Assembly: GCA_902168255.1 (NCBI GenBank)
Contig: CABHON010000017.1
Location: forward strand, 90,031 to 154,030
Reading direction: 5' to 3'
DNA from: an uncultured Legionella sp.
GTDB lineage: Bacteria; Pseudomonadota; Gammaproteobacteria; Legionellales; Legionellaceae
Length of the DNA: 64,000 nt
Part shown: one piece after another, positions 47,437 through 56,468 of the stretch
Layout of the letters: every line of letters begins with the position of its first letter
How positions within the stretch are numbered: position 1 is the first letter of the stretch
The notes under the pieces: model-generated
The model's input: the letters and a program-made list of their open reading frames with translations, nothing else
Told to the model about the DNA's origin: nothing
The model's database searches: none
Program-made: the position numbers and the translations under genes

Positions 47437-48681
47437 TTAAAAATTACCTTGAAACCATACTCTCATCTGCTGCCACAGTCCTTTAACACCACCATTAGCA
47501 ACAACTTTTCCATTATAACCTGATTCATACTGCTGTTGGTAGCCATATAATAATAATCCAACCGCAGTGGAATAAACAGGATTAGCGATAACCTCTGTTA
47601 ATCCCTCAACATTATTTTGAGAGGTACCTAATCTCACCGGCATTTTGAAAACATGCTCGGCTAGCTCTATGGCTCCTTTGACCTTTGAAGCACCACCTGT
47701 AACAACAATACCTGAGGCCATCAAGTTTTCAAAACCGCTACGTCTAATCTCATTTTTAACCAATGTAAATAATTCATCATAACGTGCGGAAATAACATCG
47801 GCCAAAACTTTTGCCGAAATTTTTCGTCCTGGACGTTCATTAATGCTTGGCACTTCAATCATTTGATTAGCGTCGGCCATTTCGGTTAATGCACACCCAT
47901 ATTTTAATTTTATTTCTTCTGCCGCTTGTGTTGGTGTACGCAATGCAACCGCAATGTCATTAGTTACTTGATCGCCTGCGATAGGAATAACCGCTGTGTG
48001 CCGAATTGCCCCATCTGAAAAAATAGCAATATCAGTGGTACCGCCACCAATATCAATTAAGCATACACCTAACTCTTTTTCATCTTCAGTAAGAACTGCA
48101 TGACTCGAAGCCAATTGTTCTAAAATAATTTCACCCACATCTAAACCACAACGACGAACACATTTTACGATATTTTGTGCAGCACTTACTGCGCCTGTAA
48201 CCATATGGACTTTGGCTTCAAGACGAACACCGGACATACCAATAGGTTCTTTAATGCTATCTTGATTATCAATAAGGAATTCTTGAGGCAAAACATGAAG
48301 AATTTTTTGATCCGCTGGAATAGCGACTGCTTTAGCCGCTTCAATCACTCGCTCAACGTCTGCTTGAGTTACTTCATAATCTCGAATAGCCACAATACCA
48401 TGTGAATTTAAACTGCGAACATGACTTCCTGCAATACCAGTAAAGGCTGAACGAATTTCACAACCTGCCATTAGCTCCGCTTCTTCAACAGCCCGTTGAA
48501 TAGATTGGACGGTTGCTTCGATATTCACCACAACACCGCGTTTTAAACCACGGGATGGATGAGAACCAAAACCAACAATTTCAATATTATCTGCAGGATT
48601 AATTTCCCCAACTAAAGCAACAACTTTTGAAGTTCCTACATCCAAACTCACAATGAGATTACGTTCTATTTTTTTTGCCAT
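47437..48681 (-). CDS. ftsA: Cell division protein FtsA
   Basis: FtsA is the actin-like membrane tether for FtsZ. The 414-residue protein has phosphate-1 SLDVGTSKVVALVGE, the 1C subdomain GIAGSHVRSLNSHG, phosphate-2 LIDIGGGTTDIAIF, the adenosine loop VVTGGASKVKG and the C-terminal amphipathic helix GLWQQMRVWFQGNF that binds membrane. Five bases separate it from ftsQ. Confidence 0.98.
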   Translation of the reverse strand: MAKKIERNLIVSLDVGTSKVVALVGEINPADNIEIVGFGSHPSRGLKRGVVVNIEATVQSIQRAVEEAELMAGCEIRSAFTGIAGSHVRSLNSHGIVAIRDYEVTQADVERVIEAAKAVAIPADQKILHVLPQEFLIDNQDSIKEPIGMSGVRLEAKVHMVTGAVSAAQNIVKCVRRCGLDVGEIILEQLASSHAVLTEDEKELGVCLIDIGGGTTDIAIFSDGAIRHTAVIPIAGDQVTNDIAVALRTPTQAAEEIKLKYGCALTEMADANQMIEVPSINERPGRKISAKVLADVISARYDELFTLVKNEIRRSGFENLMASGIVVTGGASKVKGAIELAEHVFKMPVRLGTSQNNVEGLTEVIANPVYSTAVGLLLYGYQQQYESGYNGKVVANGGVKGLWQQMRVWFQGNF

Positions 48682-48686
48682 ATTTC

Positions 48687-49448
48687 TTATTTATCTTCGC
48701 TACTAACTTTACTTTCGTTCACCGGTTCAATGCCCCATGCAATCGCCATTCCATGAGGATATCTCAAATCAATCCGACGCGCAAAGCGAATTTGCCCATC
48801 TTCTGGTTTAATGTCTAAAAAAATGCTGTTATATGCATGTAAAAAACGTTTTAGTCTTTCTAAAGGGACGTCTCGCCCTAAAAGCAGCATTGTCCCATTT
48901 GTTAAACGAATAGTCCATGCCCCGCTTCTACTCATGTAAAGCATTTTTATGGACATGTCTTTAGTACTTAACATTTTCTCCATGGTATTGTATTGCTGGA
49001 CCACATTTTTTACTTGTTCAGGCGGTCCATATAAAATAGGCAACTGCTCAGAAGCGTTAGGCACATTTTTTTTATTATCCGGATAAAAAATTTCTTCTTG
49101 CTCACTAAGCAAACCATCTTTTCCCCATCGTGCCATTGCTTTTTTTTCATTGACTCGAATTTTTAATGTTTCGGGCCAGATTTTTTTTATATCGACGGAT
49201 TGCACCCACGTAATCGCTTGAAGGCGTGATCTTAATGAGCGAACATCTACTGTCCAAAAACTAGCAGGCAAATCATTAGAAATGGTTTGTTGTAATTCTT
49301 CTTGGGATAAATGGGTATAATCTGCTTCTACCTTAACCACAGAAATAGGAAAAATTCCACCACTTTGTAAGTAATTCCATCCAAACTTAACGCTTGCAAC
49401 CAGTAAAATTAGAATGGCGAGCTGTACACTTCGTTTAAGAACCATCAT
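48687..49448 (-). CDS. ftsQ: Cell division protein FtsQ
   Basis: FtsQ links early and late divisome proteins in the periplasm with FtsB and FtsL. The 253-residue protein has a short cytoplasmic tail, one membrane helix (about 8-26), a POTRA domain (about 35-105, with LSQEELQQTISNDLPASFWTVD) and a beta domain ending with RIDLRYPHGMAIAW. The tail SKVSSEDK follows. The mur/ddl genes that normally precede it are missing; the next gene upstream is the unrelated helicase. Confidence 0.95.
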   Translation of the reverse strand: MMVLKRSVQLAILILLVASVKFGWNYLQSGGIFPISVVKVEADYTHLSQEELQQTISNDLPASFWTVDVRSLRSRLQAITWVQSVDIKKIWPETLKIRVNEKKAMARWGKDGLLSEQEEIFYPDNKKNVPNASEQLPILYGPPEQVKNVVQQYNTMEKMLSTKDMSIKMLYMSRSGAWTIRLTNGTMLLLGRDVPLERLKRFLHAYNSIFLDIKPEDGQIRFARRIDLRYPHGMAIAWGIEPVNESKVSSEDK

Positions 49449-49565
49449 TTTTTAATCACCGGGCAAAAAAATACTTAAAACAGACCAAAACATGCTAACT
49501 GGCCAATGATAACGGATTTAAAAAAAAACACAAGTTGTTAGTCGAAATGATTTTCTTGGCAGGGG

Positions 49566-49587
49566 AGGCGAACTTATACCCGCCTCT
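49566..49587 (-). other. Stem-loop abutting the helicase stop codon
   Basis: On the minus strand, GAGGCG-GGTATAAGTT-CGCCTC follows directly after the helicase TAG. The stem is GC-rich in AT-rich surroundings and recalls the family C repeat. No T-tract follows, so a terminator role is doubtful. Confidence 0.4.
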
Positions 49588-49588
49588 A

Positions 49589-52500
49589 CTACATAATGAC
49601 ACAATTATTTGCTTCTGTTTTCCTTAACGCCGCATCATCTGGAACCCTTGAGCCTGTAAGCATTGAATATGCCCATGTTAAACGTTTGGCTGCCAGTTCA
49701 TGACCCTTATCTGCAGCAATCTGATAATAGCGCTTTGCCTTAGGCCAATCTTTAACGCCATTCAATCCCGATTCATAGATATATCCAATACGATAATGTG
49801 CATCAGGAAATATTGTGCTGGCTGATTGATAAAATTGCAGGGCACGTGGAATGTCCCTTACAACTCCTTTTCCTTCATGCAATATTTTTCCTAATAAATA
49901 GTTAATTTGAGGTGAATGAGTGGTTATATTTCGCATCATAAAAGTAGAATTGTTTTCAGGATGGCGTGCTATAGATAATCTTTCTAAATCTTGTTCGATG
50001 GAATAAGAATCCGGCAGTTTTTTTCCATAATGGGCATCGTAAAACCCTAAAAGCGTTAACGCCGTTTTTTGATCGTCTGTTAACGCAGATTGCGTACGTT
50101 GAGAGAAAAATGCAGCAGGTATTCTTTCTCGCGCAGCTTTTTCTTCAAGCTTAGGCGAAGCCGCTTCTCTTATTTCCGAGGCAGTACTTTCTTTTTCTAC
50201 CAATAAACAAGCCAATCTTAGCTTTACGCTTAAATATTTTTCCTGACAAGCCTCATAATGCTGACGTGCCAACGTTAAATTTTGCACGACGCCAATTCCT
50301 TCTTCTAGCATAATGCCGCAATGATAGTGAGCTAAATGCTCTTCATTATTATTCGCTAATAATGAATAATAATGAAAGGCTTGCGTTTTATCCTGAGGGA
50401 CTTCAATACCTTTATCATAGTATGTTGCCAACAAAAGCCTAGCCTCTCGCACCTCACTATCAGCAGCTTTTTTACAATATAAAATACCTGCATTAACATT
50501 TTTTTTGATAATTTCGCCAACAATATAATGCTTTCCTAAAGCATATTGAGCAAGTGGAAAATCCTGTCTTGCAGACTTATCTAACCAGGCAATGCCTAAT
50601 TGGTTGTCTTTTTTAACGAGTATGCCTGAAAGATAAATTTGACTAACTCGATATTGAGCTTCTGGATGATTATTTTCCGCCGCACGTCTAAACCATAAAA
50701 ATGCTTTTCTTGGATCTGAATCTTCAAAGGTTTTGGCGTAGTCAAATTGATGATGTGGATTCCCATCCCACGCTAAATCTTCCTGACTCAGGGGTGTCCT
50801 AGATGGATTCCTTTCTTGCACAACACCCGTTCTTAAAATATTATCAAGCGCTTTTTGTGAATACAGCACGTTTCGGCGTCTAGCATTATTCATCATCTCT
50901 CCAATATCATTGGATAAAAGGGTAGGGGCGCCTAGTATAATTAAGCATGCTTTAGGACGGGTAATAGCGACATTAAGTCGACGAAATTCTTTCAAAAATT
51001 CAGATACGTGAGTACGGGTAAATGAAATAATAATAATGTCCCGCTCATCTCCTTGAAATCCATCAACCGTATTGACGTCCACCAGTGCTTGCAAAAGTTT
51101 TTTTTGGGATAATTTCTCACAGATTAAACGTTTTTGTGCCGCATAAGGGGTAATCACTCCTATCGATTGTGACGCGTTTTGTTGTCGAATATGTTCAATT
51201 ATTCGAATGACGTACTGCGCTTCTTGAGGATTGCACATACTTTGTGAACCATCACGGTTTTCTGTGTGACCTGTTACATGGTAAATAGCAAAGGGTCTGC
51301 TCGTTAAGCTAGTATTGCTTAAGGGGGGCATAGGCAAAATACTGGGAGAAGTAATTAATCTGTCTTCATAATATTGGGTGGAAGGCCATTGACAAATCTG
51401 AGGATGCATTCGATGTTGAATCGTCAACATTATGTTAGGCTGCTTCAATTCTTCAATCAAACGCCACATCATTGACCATTTATAATTTTTAGAAGGATAA
51501 TGCCTATTAGAATCATCCAACGTTCTTGAAATTACGGTTGCGGGAAGTTGTTTAGTATCTCCTACTAATAAGACATTATCAGGTTCCAAACGCATAGGGA
51601 TGAGCGTCGCTGCTTCTGTCGATTGCGCTGCTTCATCTACCAGAAGATAATTAATCCGTGCCATGTTTAACATACTTTTTCGGCCCGCGGAAATGAGTGT
51701 CGAAAAAACAATGCTGGCATGATTCAATAAATGGCTTTCCAATTTGTCTTTTCGTATACGTTCCCACTTAGCGATTAAACGATTAAGGACTACTAATAAT
51801 GTTTCCCATCGTTCTAGATTCTGTGGTTGTTGTTTTAAAGAATCAATATGTGTCTGAAAATTTTGAAAATCACTGACAGTAAATGGATCGTTACTTAATA
51901 AAAATAGCTTTTGCTTACTTGCCAAGGGTGATTGAGGATAATCCAGCAATGAAAACTTATTGAGTGCTTGCTGAACAAAGTCGTAATTTCCTAAAATTTT
52001 AGCTAATATTTGAGTAACTTGATGAGATGACCCATTAAATTTTCCTTCAGTCAAAAGTTCTACTTTGTCGTAATATGTTAATAAATGAGATTTAATGAGA
52101 TCATGCCATCCATTTAAAAATATGGGTTTTAATTTTTCAGGTAATTTACTTGCTACCCCAATAACAATCATCGGGACATTCAGCATTTCATCGACAGATC
52201 TTAAAGCTAGTACCTGAACACCTTTATTTGAATGGGCACACACCAGCGTTCTTTTGTTTTGAGAAGCCACTTGTTTTAATAGACTCACGAGTGTTGTGGT
52301 TTTACCGGTTCCAGGAGGGCCTTGTAGTAATACAGTTGTTCCTTTCGGGGCATTAAGAAAAGCAAAAATGGATTCTCTTTGTGATAAATTTAAATGATTA
52401 ATATTAATCGACACGGAGGGAATTCTTGTAACATTGGGGGTAGGAATTCGGCCACGTGCAATTTGTTGGATACAGGGATTATTGGTTGCTGTTAAACAAG

Positions 52501-53092
52501 CATCATACATACGTTGTTCACTGATAACAGACCCTAAATAATGCGCCTGCCATTCTCTATCTTGAGAAAAACATTCTTGATAAGCACAATAATCAGAAGA
52601 AGGGATCACAATTTTAACAAATAATTCTGACGAATCTGCATTTTCAGAGGCTAAAGCAATAAATTGCTTTTCAAGAGAGATATTTTTTGTTCTTAGCAAT
52701 AATACATTCATTGACTTTCCATGTTCAATCTTATCAGGAATAGTTCCTGTAAATGTCATTGACAAAGGATTGCCTTCATTATAGGGGTAATTCGCTTGTT
52801 TTTTTAAAACCAGTTTAAAAGGTTTTGCCTCACTCAAATGGGACGTTTTTTTTCCTTTCCTGGATGCTTGAACCATATACTCATTCACCTGGGTTAATCC
52901 ATTTGCAATAATCGCCCTTGTTTCTTCTAAAATGAGTGGAATAAAATTATTGTAATAATGTTCAACAATGGGTTCACTATTTGGAAGAGGGGGTTGTTGC
53001 ATCGCTATTTCAAGCGGTGATTTTAATGTTTCAAACGACCAGCTTAATACTGTTTTTGAAAAATCCCTGGAGTAAAATGAATGAGGAGGCAT
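49589..53092 (-). CDS. Upf1-like SF1 helicase fused to Sel1-like repeats, ending in a CaaX box
   Basis: The 1167-residue protein has an unassigned N-terminal region (1-235) and a Upf1/Dna2-type superfamily 1 helicase core. The core shows Walker A GPPGTGKT (258-265), DEAAQ (486-490), GDTKQLP (511-517), QHRMHP (559-564), VDGFQGDE (676-683) and RRLNVAITRPK (704-714). From about 780 to 1150 there are several Sel1-like repeats (DPRKAFLWFRRAAENNHPEA and others), which usually bind proteins. The last four residues are Cys-Val-Ile-Met, a CaaX prenylation motif, encoded TGT GTC ATT ATG before TAG. It is divergent from the icmQ unit. The helicase and Sel1 assignments are firm; action in a host cell is inferred. 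Confidence 0.88.
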   Translation of the reverse strand: MPPHSFYSRDFSKTVLSWSFETLKSPLEIAMQQPPLPNSEPIVEHYYNNFIPLILEETRAIIANGLTQVNEYMVQASRKGKKTSHLSEAKPFKLVLKKQANYPYNEGNPLSMTFTGTIPDKIEHGKSMNVLLLRTKNISLEKQFIALASENADSSELFVKIVIPSSDYCAYQECFSQDREWQAHYLGSVISEQRMYDACLTATNNPCIQQIARGRIPTPNVTRIPSVSININHLNLSQRESIFAFLNAPKGTTVLLQGPPGTGKTTTLVSLLKQVASQNKRTLVCAHSNKGVQVLALRSVDEMLNVPMIVIGVASKLPEKLKPIFLNGWHDLIKSHLLTYYDKVELLTEGKFNGSSHQVTQILAKILGNYDFVQQALNKFSLLDYPQSPLASKQKLFLLSNDPFTVSDFQNFQTHIDSLKQQPQNLERWETLLVVLNRLIAKWERIRKDKLESHLLNHASIVFSTLISAGRKSMLNMARINYLLVDEAAQSTEAATLIPMRLEPDNVLLVGDTKQLPATVISRTLDDSNRHYPSKNYKWSMMWRLIEELKQPNIMLTIQHRMHPQICQWPSTQYYEDRLITSPSILPMPPLSNTSLTSRPFAIYHVTGHTENRDGSQSMCNPQEAQYVIRIIEHIRQQNASQSIGVITPYAAQKRLICEKLSQKKLLQALVDVNTVDGFQGDERDIIIISFTRTHVSEFLKEFRRLNVAITRPKACLIILGAPTLLSNDIGEMMNNARRRNVLYSQKALDNILRTGVVQERNPSRTPLSQEDLAWDGNPHHQFDYAKTFEDSDPRKAFLWFRRAAENNHPEAQYRVSQIYLSGILVKKDNQLGIAWLDKSARQDFPLAQYALGKHYIVGEIIKKNVNAGILYCKKAADSEVREARLLLATYYDKGIEVPQDKTQAFHYYSLLANNNEEHLAHYHCGIMLEEGIGVVQNLTLARQHYEACQEKYLSVKLRLACLLVEKESTASEIREAASPKLEEKAARERIPAAFFSQRTQSALTDDQKTALTLLGFYDAHYGKKLPDSYSIEQDLERLSIARHPENNSTFMMRNITTHSPQINYLLGKILHEGKGVVRDIPRALQFYQSASTIFPDAHYRIGYIYESGLNGVKDWPKAKRYYQIAADKGHELAAKRLTWAYSMLTGSRVPDDAALRKTEANNCVIM

Positions 53093-53182
53093 AATATATA
53101 CTTAAATTTAGATTAATGATTAGCCAATTTTATCATAATATGGGCATGCGAGTAATTGCTTATTTTTTAACGCCGATTGGCT

Positions 53183-53211
53183 TTGCAAAAAAAAATCACA
53201 AATGCTATTCT
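53183..53211 (+). promoter_or_regulatory. Sigma-70 promoter of the icmQ unit
   Basis: TTGCAA (53183-53188) and TATTCT (53206-53211) are spaced by 17 bases. Transcription would begin near 53218, giving a leader of about 24 bases to the ATG at 53242. This supports 53242 over the longer frame that opens at 53116. Confidence 0.5.
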
Positions 53212-53241
53212 ATTATAGTTTTAATTTTAATAATTTATCTT

Positions 53242-53433
53242 ATGGCTCATACATCATATATTGAAGACGTTGATAAAGCTTATGTAAGTGAATACGATCA
53301 TTTCTTACGGGCTTTTGACAAAGAACATCCTATAAAATCTTCGTCCCAACAAGCAGAAATTAATAAGCATCGACGTATTGCTGAAAAACGTGATAACCCT
53401 TTGTCTTCTTGTGATAGCGAACCTCTGATATAA
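53242..53433 (+). CDS. Small hypothetical protein upstream of icmQ
   Basis: I do not recognise this 63-residue protein. It is highly charged, with YVSEYDHFLRAFDKEHPI then SQQAEINKHRRIAEKRDNP, likely helical, and has no membrane segment. The frame is open back to an ATG at 53116, which would add a hydrophobic stretch, but a promoter inside that stretch favours the ATG at 53242. It ends 15 bases before icmQ, so both are cotranscribed. In Legionella the gene before icmQ is icmR, and in relatives it is an unrelated small partner gene; that role is possible here but not shown. It could equally be an unrelated conserved small protein. Confidence 0.55.
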   Translation: MAHTSYIEDVDKAYVSEYDHFLRAFDKEHPIKSSSQQAEINKHRRIAEKRDNPLSSCDSEPLI

Positions 53434-53448
53434 CCTGATTTTTTCAAT

Positions 53449-54081
53449 ATGGGTAAAATAGATGAGCAACGAAAAACAGCAAGGGAATTACTGCGTGCTC
53501 TAGATTCCACTATTGAGAAAGGCCCATGGGATAAAAGTATTTTCTTAGGTACTATAGGAAAAAAACTTAAGGAAATTCGTTTTAATTTTAAAAATCGCCT
53601 CCGCTTTCTTGATCCTGGATTTGAAGAAGCGCCCGAATCAGTGGTGCCTGTCTCATCTGTTACTACTAATAATGTTGCTGCAGCGATACCTCAACCTGCT
53701 GAAGGTCAGATTGAAGCTTATGTTTCGTTATATAATGTCGATGGTGGGAATATGACGAAATGGGAAAAAATTCTCATTAGTTTAGACAAGCAAATTGTAA
53801 CACGTCCTATTTATGCCACAGAACAAGCGGCACGTGCTTCTATCCGTGCTAAAACAGTGCGAAAAAATGATGCATATGCAGCTTTTTACCTATCAAAAGC
53901 TGATATTATTGTACCCAAAGATGGAAAACCACCTTTGGATCGATTAGGTAACCCGATGTTGATATTAAAAGATACTGCCTTAAAGCTAACTAATATTACC
54001 CGTTTTTGTCATGAATCTGGGGTTTATCTTTTTAGAAATAATAGCTTATCCCATATTGGTGATATGAATTTTCTAGATTAG
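53449..54081 (+). CDS. icmQ: Dot/Icm type IVB secretion protein IcmQ
   Basis: IcmQ is a cytosolic component needed for effector translocation by the Dot/Icm system; in Legionella it binds IcmR, inserts into membranes and has an NAD-binding C-terminal domain. The 210-residue protein matches in the N-terminal helical part (LLRALDSTIEKGPWDKS, FLGTIGKKLKEIR). It also matches in the C-terminal part (YVSLYNVDGGNMTKWEKILI, RPIYATEQAARA, RKNDAYAAFYLSKADI, LTNITRFCHESGVY). A linker of about 30 residues rich in Val/Ala/Pro separates the halves. No other icm/dot gene is adjacent: the flanks are a small unknown gene and lpxD in convergence. Confidence 0.92.
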   Translation: MGKIDEQRKTARELLRALDSTIEKGPWDKSIFLGTIGKKLKEIRFNFKNRLRFLDPGFEEAPESVVPVSSVTTNNVAAAIPQPAEGQIEAYVSLYNVDGGNMTKWEKILISLDKQIVTRPIYATEQAARASIRAKTVRKNDAYAAFYLSKADIIVPKDGKPPLDRLGNPMLILKDTALKLTNITRFCHESGVYLFRNNSLSHIGDMNFLD

Positions 54082-54096
54082 AAATAACGAGCAAAA

Positions 54097-54121
54097 GGAA
54101 AAAGGCGAGCACCGCTCACCC
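54097..54121 (-). terminator. Rho-independent terminator of the fabF-like/lpxD operon
   Basis: On the minus strand GGTGAGC-GGT-GCTCGCC is followed by TTTTTCC, a compact GC-rich hairpin with a T-run directly after lpxD. On the plus strand the same stem ends the icmQ unit without a T-run. Confidence 0.7.
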
Positions 54122-54127
54122 CTGCAA

Positions 54128-55165
54128 TCATTCTTTATTTTCTTCTAATTGAGCAATGCGCTTGTTTAAATCACGAACTTTTTTAATAAGCTCTGGTAAC
54201 TGTTGTTGTGCCACTACTTGTGCGATCATTTTTTCTTGAGGTCGGGCTGGGTTTCCTAACCAGACCGTATCTTTTCTTAATATTTTTTTAGGGGCAACAC
54301 CGGTACGCGCACCTAACACAACATTATCTTCAATAACTACATGATCACTCACACCGACATTAGCAGCTAATGTTACATAATCACCTGTTTTAGAACTGCC
54401 TGCTACACCCGTCATCGAACAAATAATGTTATGGCGGCCAATTTTTACTGAATGGGCAATTTGGACCAAATTATCAATTTTTGTCCCTTCACCGATACGT
54501 GTTACACCCAAAGAAGCACGATCAATAACGGTATTAGCACCAATTTCTACGTTATCGCCAATAACAACTTTGCCTACATGAGGAACTTTATGCTGAACAC
54601 CTTCGTATAATCGGTAACCAAATCCGTCTGAACCAATAACACTACCTGCATGAATAACGGTATATTTTCCAATAATGGAATTATCATAAATAACCACATT
54701 AGGGTATAAACGAGAATTGTTTCCTAATGTAACATTACAGCCCAAAGTGCATCCGGCTAAGATAACGGCATGTTCACCAATATCACACCCTTCACCAATG
54801 ACCACATTGGGGCCAATATACGCAGTTGGATGTACCTTTGCATCAGTAGCTATGACTGCGGAAGAATGAACTTCACCTGGGTATTTTTTGTCTTGAAAAA
54901 AGTGTTTAAGCAAAAGCATGAAAGTTAGCATAGGCATGTCAACTTGAATCAATGCCTTATTTCCTAATGCTTGAATGCTATGAGGAACAATAACTGCTGC
55001 TGCCGGTGATTGAATGGCTTGTTCAATATATTGTTCAGAGTCAATAAAAATTAAGCTATCTTTTTCGACATCATCAATTCCTGAAAATCCTTTGATATGA
55101 GTATCAGGGTTGCCAATAAGTTTCCCAGATGTCATCGAGTGAATGTGGGATAAAAGTAAGTTCAT
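54128..55165 (-). CDS. lpxD: UDP-3-O-acylglucosamine N-acyltransferase
   Basis: LpxD adds the second, N-linked hydroxyacyl chain in lipid A synthesis from acyl-ACP. The 345-residue protein has an N-terminal uridine-binding domain (1-100). A left-handed beta-helix of hexapeptide repeats follows, with the catalytic histidine in [12 protein letters not shown] (His238). The C-terminal helix ends [15 protein letters not shown]. It overlaps the upstream ketosynthase gene by four bases. lpxA, fabZ and lpxB are not adjacent. Confidence 0.97.
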   Translation of the reverse strand: MNLLLSHIHSMTSGKLIGNPDTHIKGFSGIDDVEKDSLIFIDSEQYIEQAIQSPAAAVIVPHSIQALGNKALIQVDMPMLTFMLLLKHFFQDKKYPGEVHSSAVIATDAKVHPTAYIGPNVVIGEGCDIGEHAVILAGCTLGCNVTLGNNSRLYPNVVIYDNSIIGKYTVIHAGSVIGSDGFGYRLYEGVQHKVPHVGKVVIGDNVEIGANTVIDRASLGVTRIGEGTKIDNLVQIAHSVKIGRHNIICSMTGVAGSSKTGDYVTLAANVGVSDHVVIEDNVVLGARTGVAPKKILRKDTVWLGNPARPQEKMIAQVVAQQQLPELIKKVRDLNKRIAQLEENKE

Positions 55166-56397
55166 GCTGTATAACGCCTTAAAATTAATGCTGTATTAGC
55201 TCCACCAAAAGCAAAATGATTAGACAATGCCGTTTCGATTGAAAGCTCACGAGCCTGATTAGGAATATAATCAAGATCACAGTCAGGATCAAAATTATTT
55301 AAATTAATAGTTGGGTGCAATCGGCCTTCTTGTAAACTCAGGGTTGTTGCAATGATCTCAAGTGCGCCTGCTGCACCAATAGTATGGCCAGTCATGGATT
55401 TTAAAGAGGAAATGGGAATATCTCCCGCTTTATTTCCGAAAACCTTTTTAATTGTTTGGGTTTCAGTCAGATCGTTTAAAATAGTACCTGTACCATGAGC
55501 ACTAATATAATCAATTTGCTGTGGATCAACTCCTGCGTCTTGTAAAGCTAAGTGAATAGCGCGTGCTTGTCCTTCTACTGAAGGAGCTGTAATGTGAGAA
55601 GCATCACATGCCGATGCTGTTCCAATAATTTCTCCATAAATGGTGGCGCCTCTTGCTTTAGCGTGTTCGAGCTCTTCAAGCATAAGAAGACCTGCTCCTT
55701 CTGCCATAATCATCCCGTCTCTGGTTTTATCAAAAGGCCTTGATGCTTTTTCAGGTGTTTCATTCGAAGTTGACATTACACGTAAACGACACCAAGCTGC
55801 CATGGTGGTTTCAAAAATCATGGCTTCCGTCCCGCCGGTTAATGCGATAGGAAGACGCCCATTTCGAATTTGGTTAAATGCATAAGCAATTGCTTCCGCG
55901 GAAGAATTACAAGCATTAGAAAAAGTGACATTCTGTCCGCCTAAACCCAATTCAATAGCAACATTATTAGCAGGAGAATTAGACATGGCGCGGATAACTG
56001 TCAAAACAGGAATTTTTTTCCAACTTCCGTTGTAAAAACTTTCATATGCATCTTCAATTTCAGGCGCTCCTCCTTGTCCTGTTCCCATAAAAGTACCCAT
56101 GGAAAGCAATTCAGGTGACTTAATTGAAAAACCCGATTTTTCGATTAATTTTCTTGCACAAAATAAGGCGAATTGAGAGGTTCGAGGATAACGGCTCGTT
56201 TTTTTATATTCAGGATATTCATCCACAGGGAAATTGAGTACTTCACCCGCAATTTGAGTAGAATAAGGAGATGCATCGTAAGCTGAAATACGTCGAACAC
56301 CGCTAGTGCCAGCCAATGCCGCCGACCAAAAATTTTCTAAGCCTGTACCAATAGCCGTCGTTACTTCCATTCCGGTGATGACAACTCGTTTTGTCAT
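55162..56397 (-). CDS. FabF-like beta-ketoacyl-ACP synthase
   Basis: The 411-residue condensing enzyme has the Cys-His-His triad: Cys163 in [10 protein letters not shown], His301 in SAHGTGT, and His338 in [11 protein letters not shown]. Its length fits KAS II. The active-site context ACNSS differs from the usual TAC(A/T) of housekeeping FabF, and it is translationally coupled to lpxD rather than to acpP or fabD. It may therefore make special acyl chains, possibly for lipid A. Substrate is not known. Confidence 0.87.
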   Translation of the reverse strand: MTKRVVITGMEVTTAIGTGLENFWSAALAGTSGVRRISAYDASPYSTQIAGEVLNFPVDEYPEYKKTSRYPRTSQFALFCARKLIEKSGFSIKSPELLSMGTFMGTGQGGAPEIEDAYESFYNGSWKKIPVLTVIRAMSNSPANNVAIELGLGGQNVTFSNACNSSAEAIAYAFNQIRNGRLPIALTGGTEAMIFETTMAAWCRLRVMSTSNETPEKASRPFDKTRDGMIMAEGAGLLMLEELEHAKARGATIYGEIIGTASACDASHITAPSVEGQARAIHLALQDAGVDPQQIDYISAHGTGTILNDLTETQTIKKVFGNKAGDIPISSLKSMTGHTIGAAGALEIIATTLSLQEGRLHPTINLNNFDPDCDLDYIPNQARELSIETALSNHFAFGGANTALILRRYTA

Positions 56398-56468
56398 AAT
56401 TAATTTTCACCCGCTTCTACCTTATTAAAAAAGGAATCATAGCCTCGACCGGAAATGCTGTCAAGGCA

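Noticed and set aside
53116..53241. Longer membrane-anchored version of the small protein before icmQ
   Set aside because: A plausible promoter (TTGCAA/TATTCT) lies inside this part, so transcripts would not include the upstream ATG.
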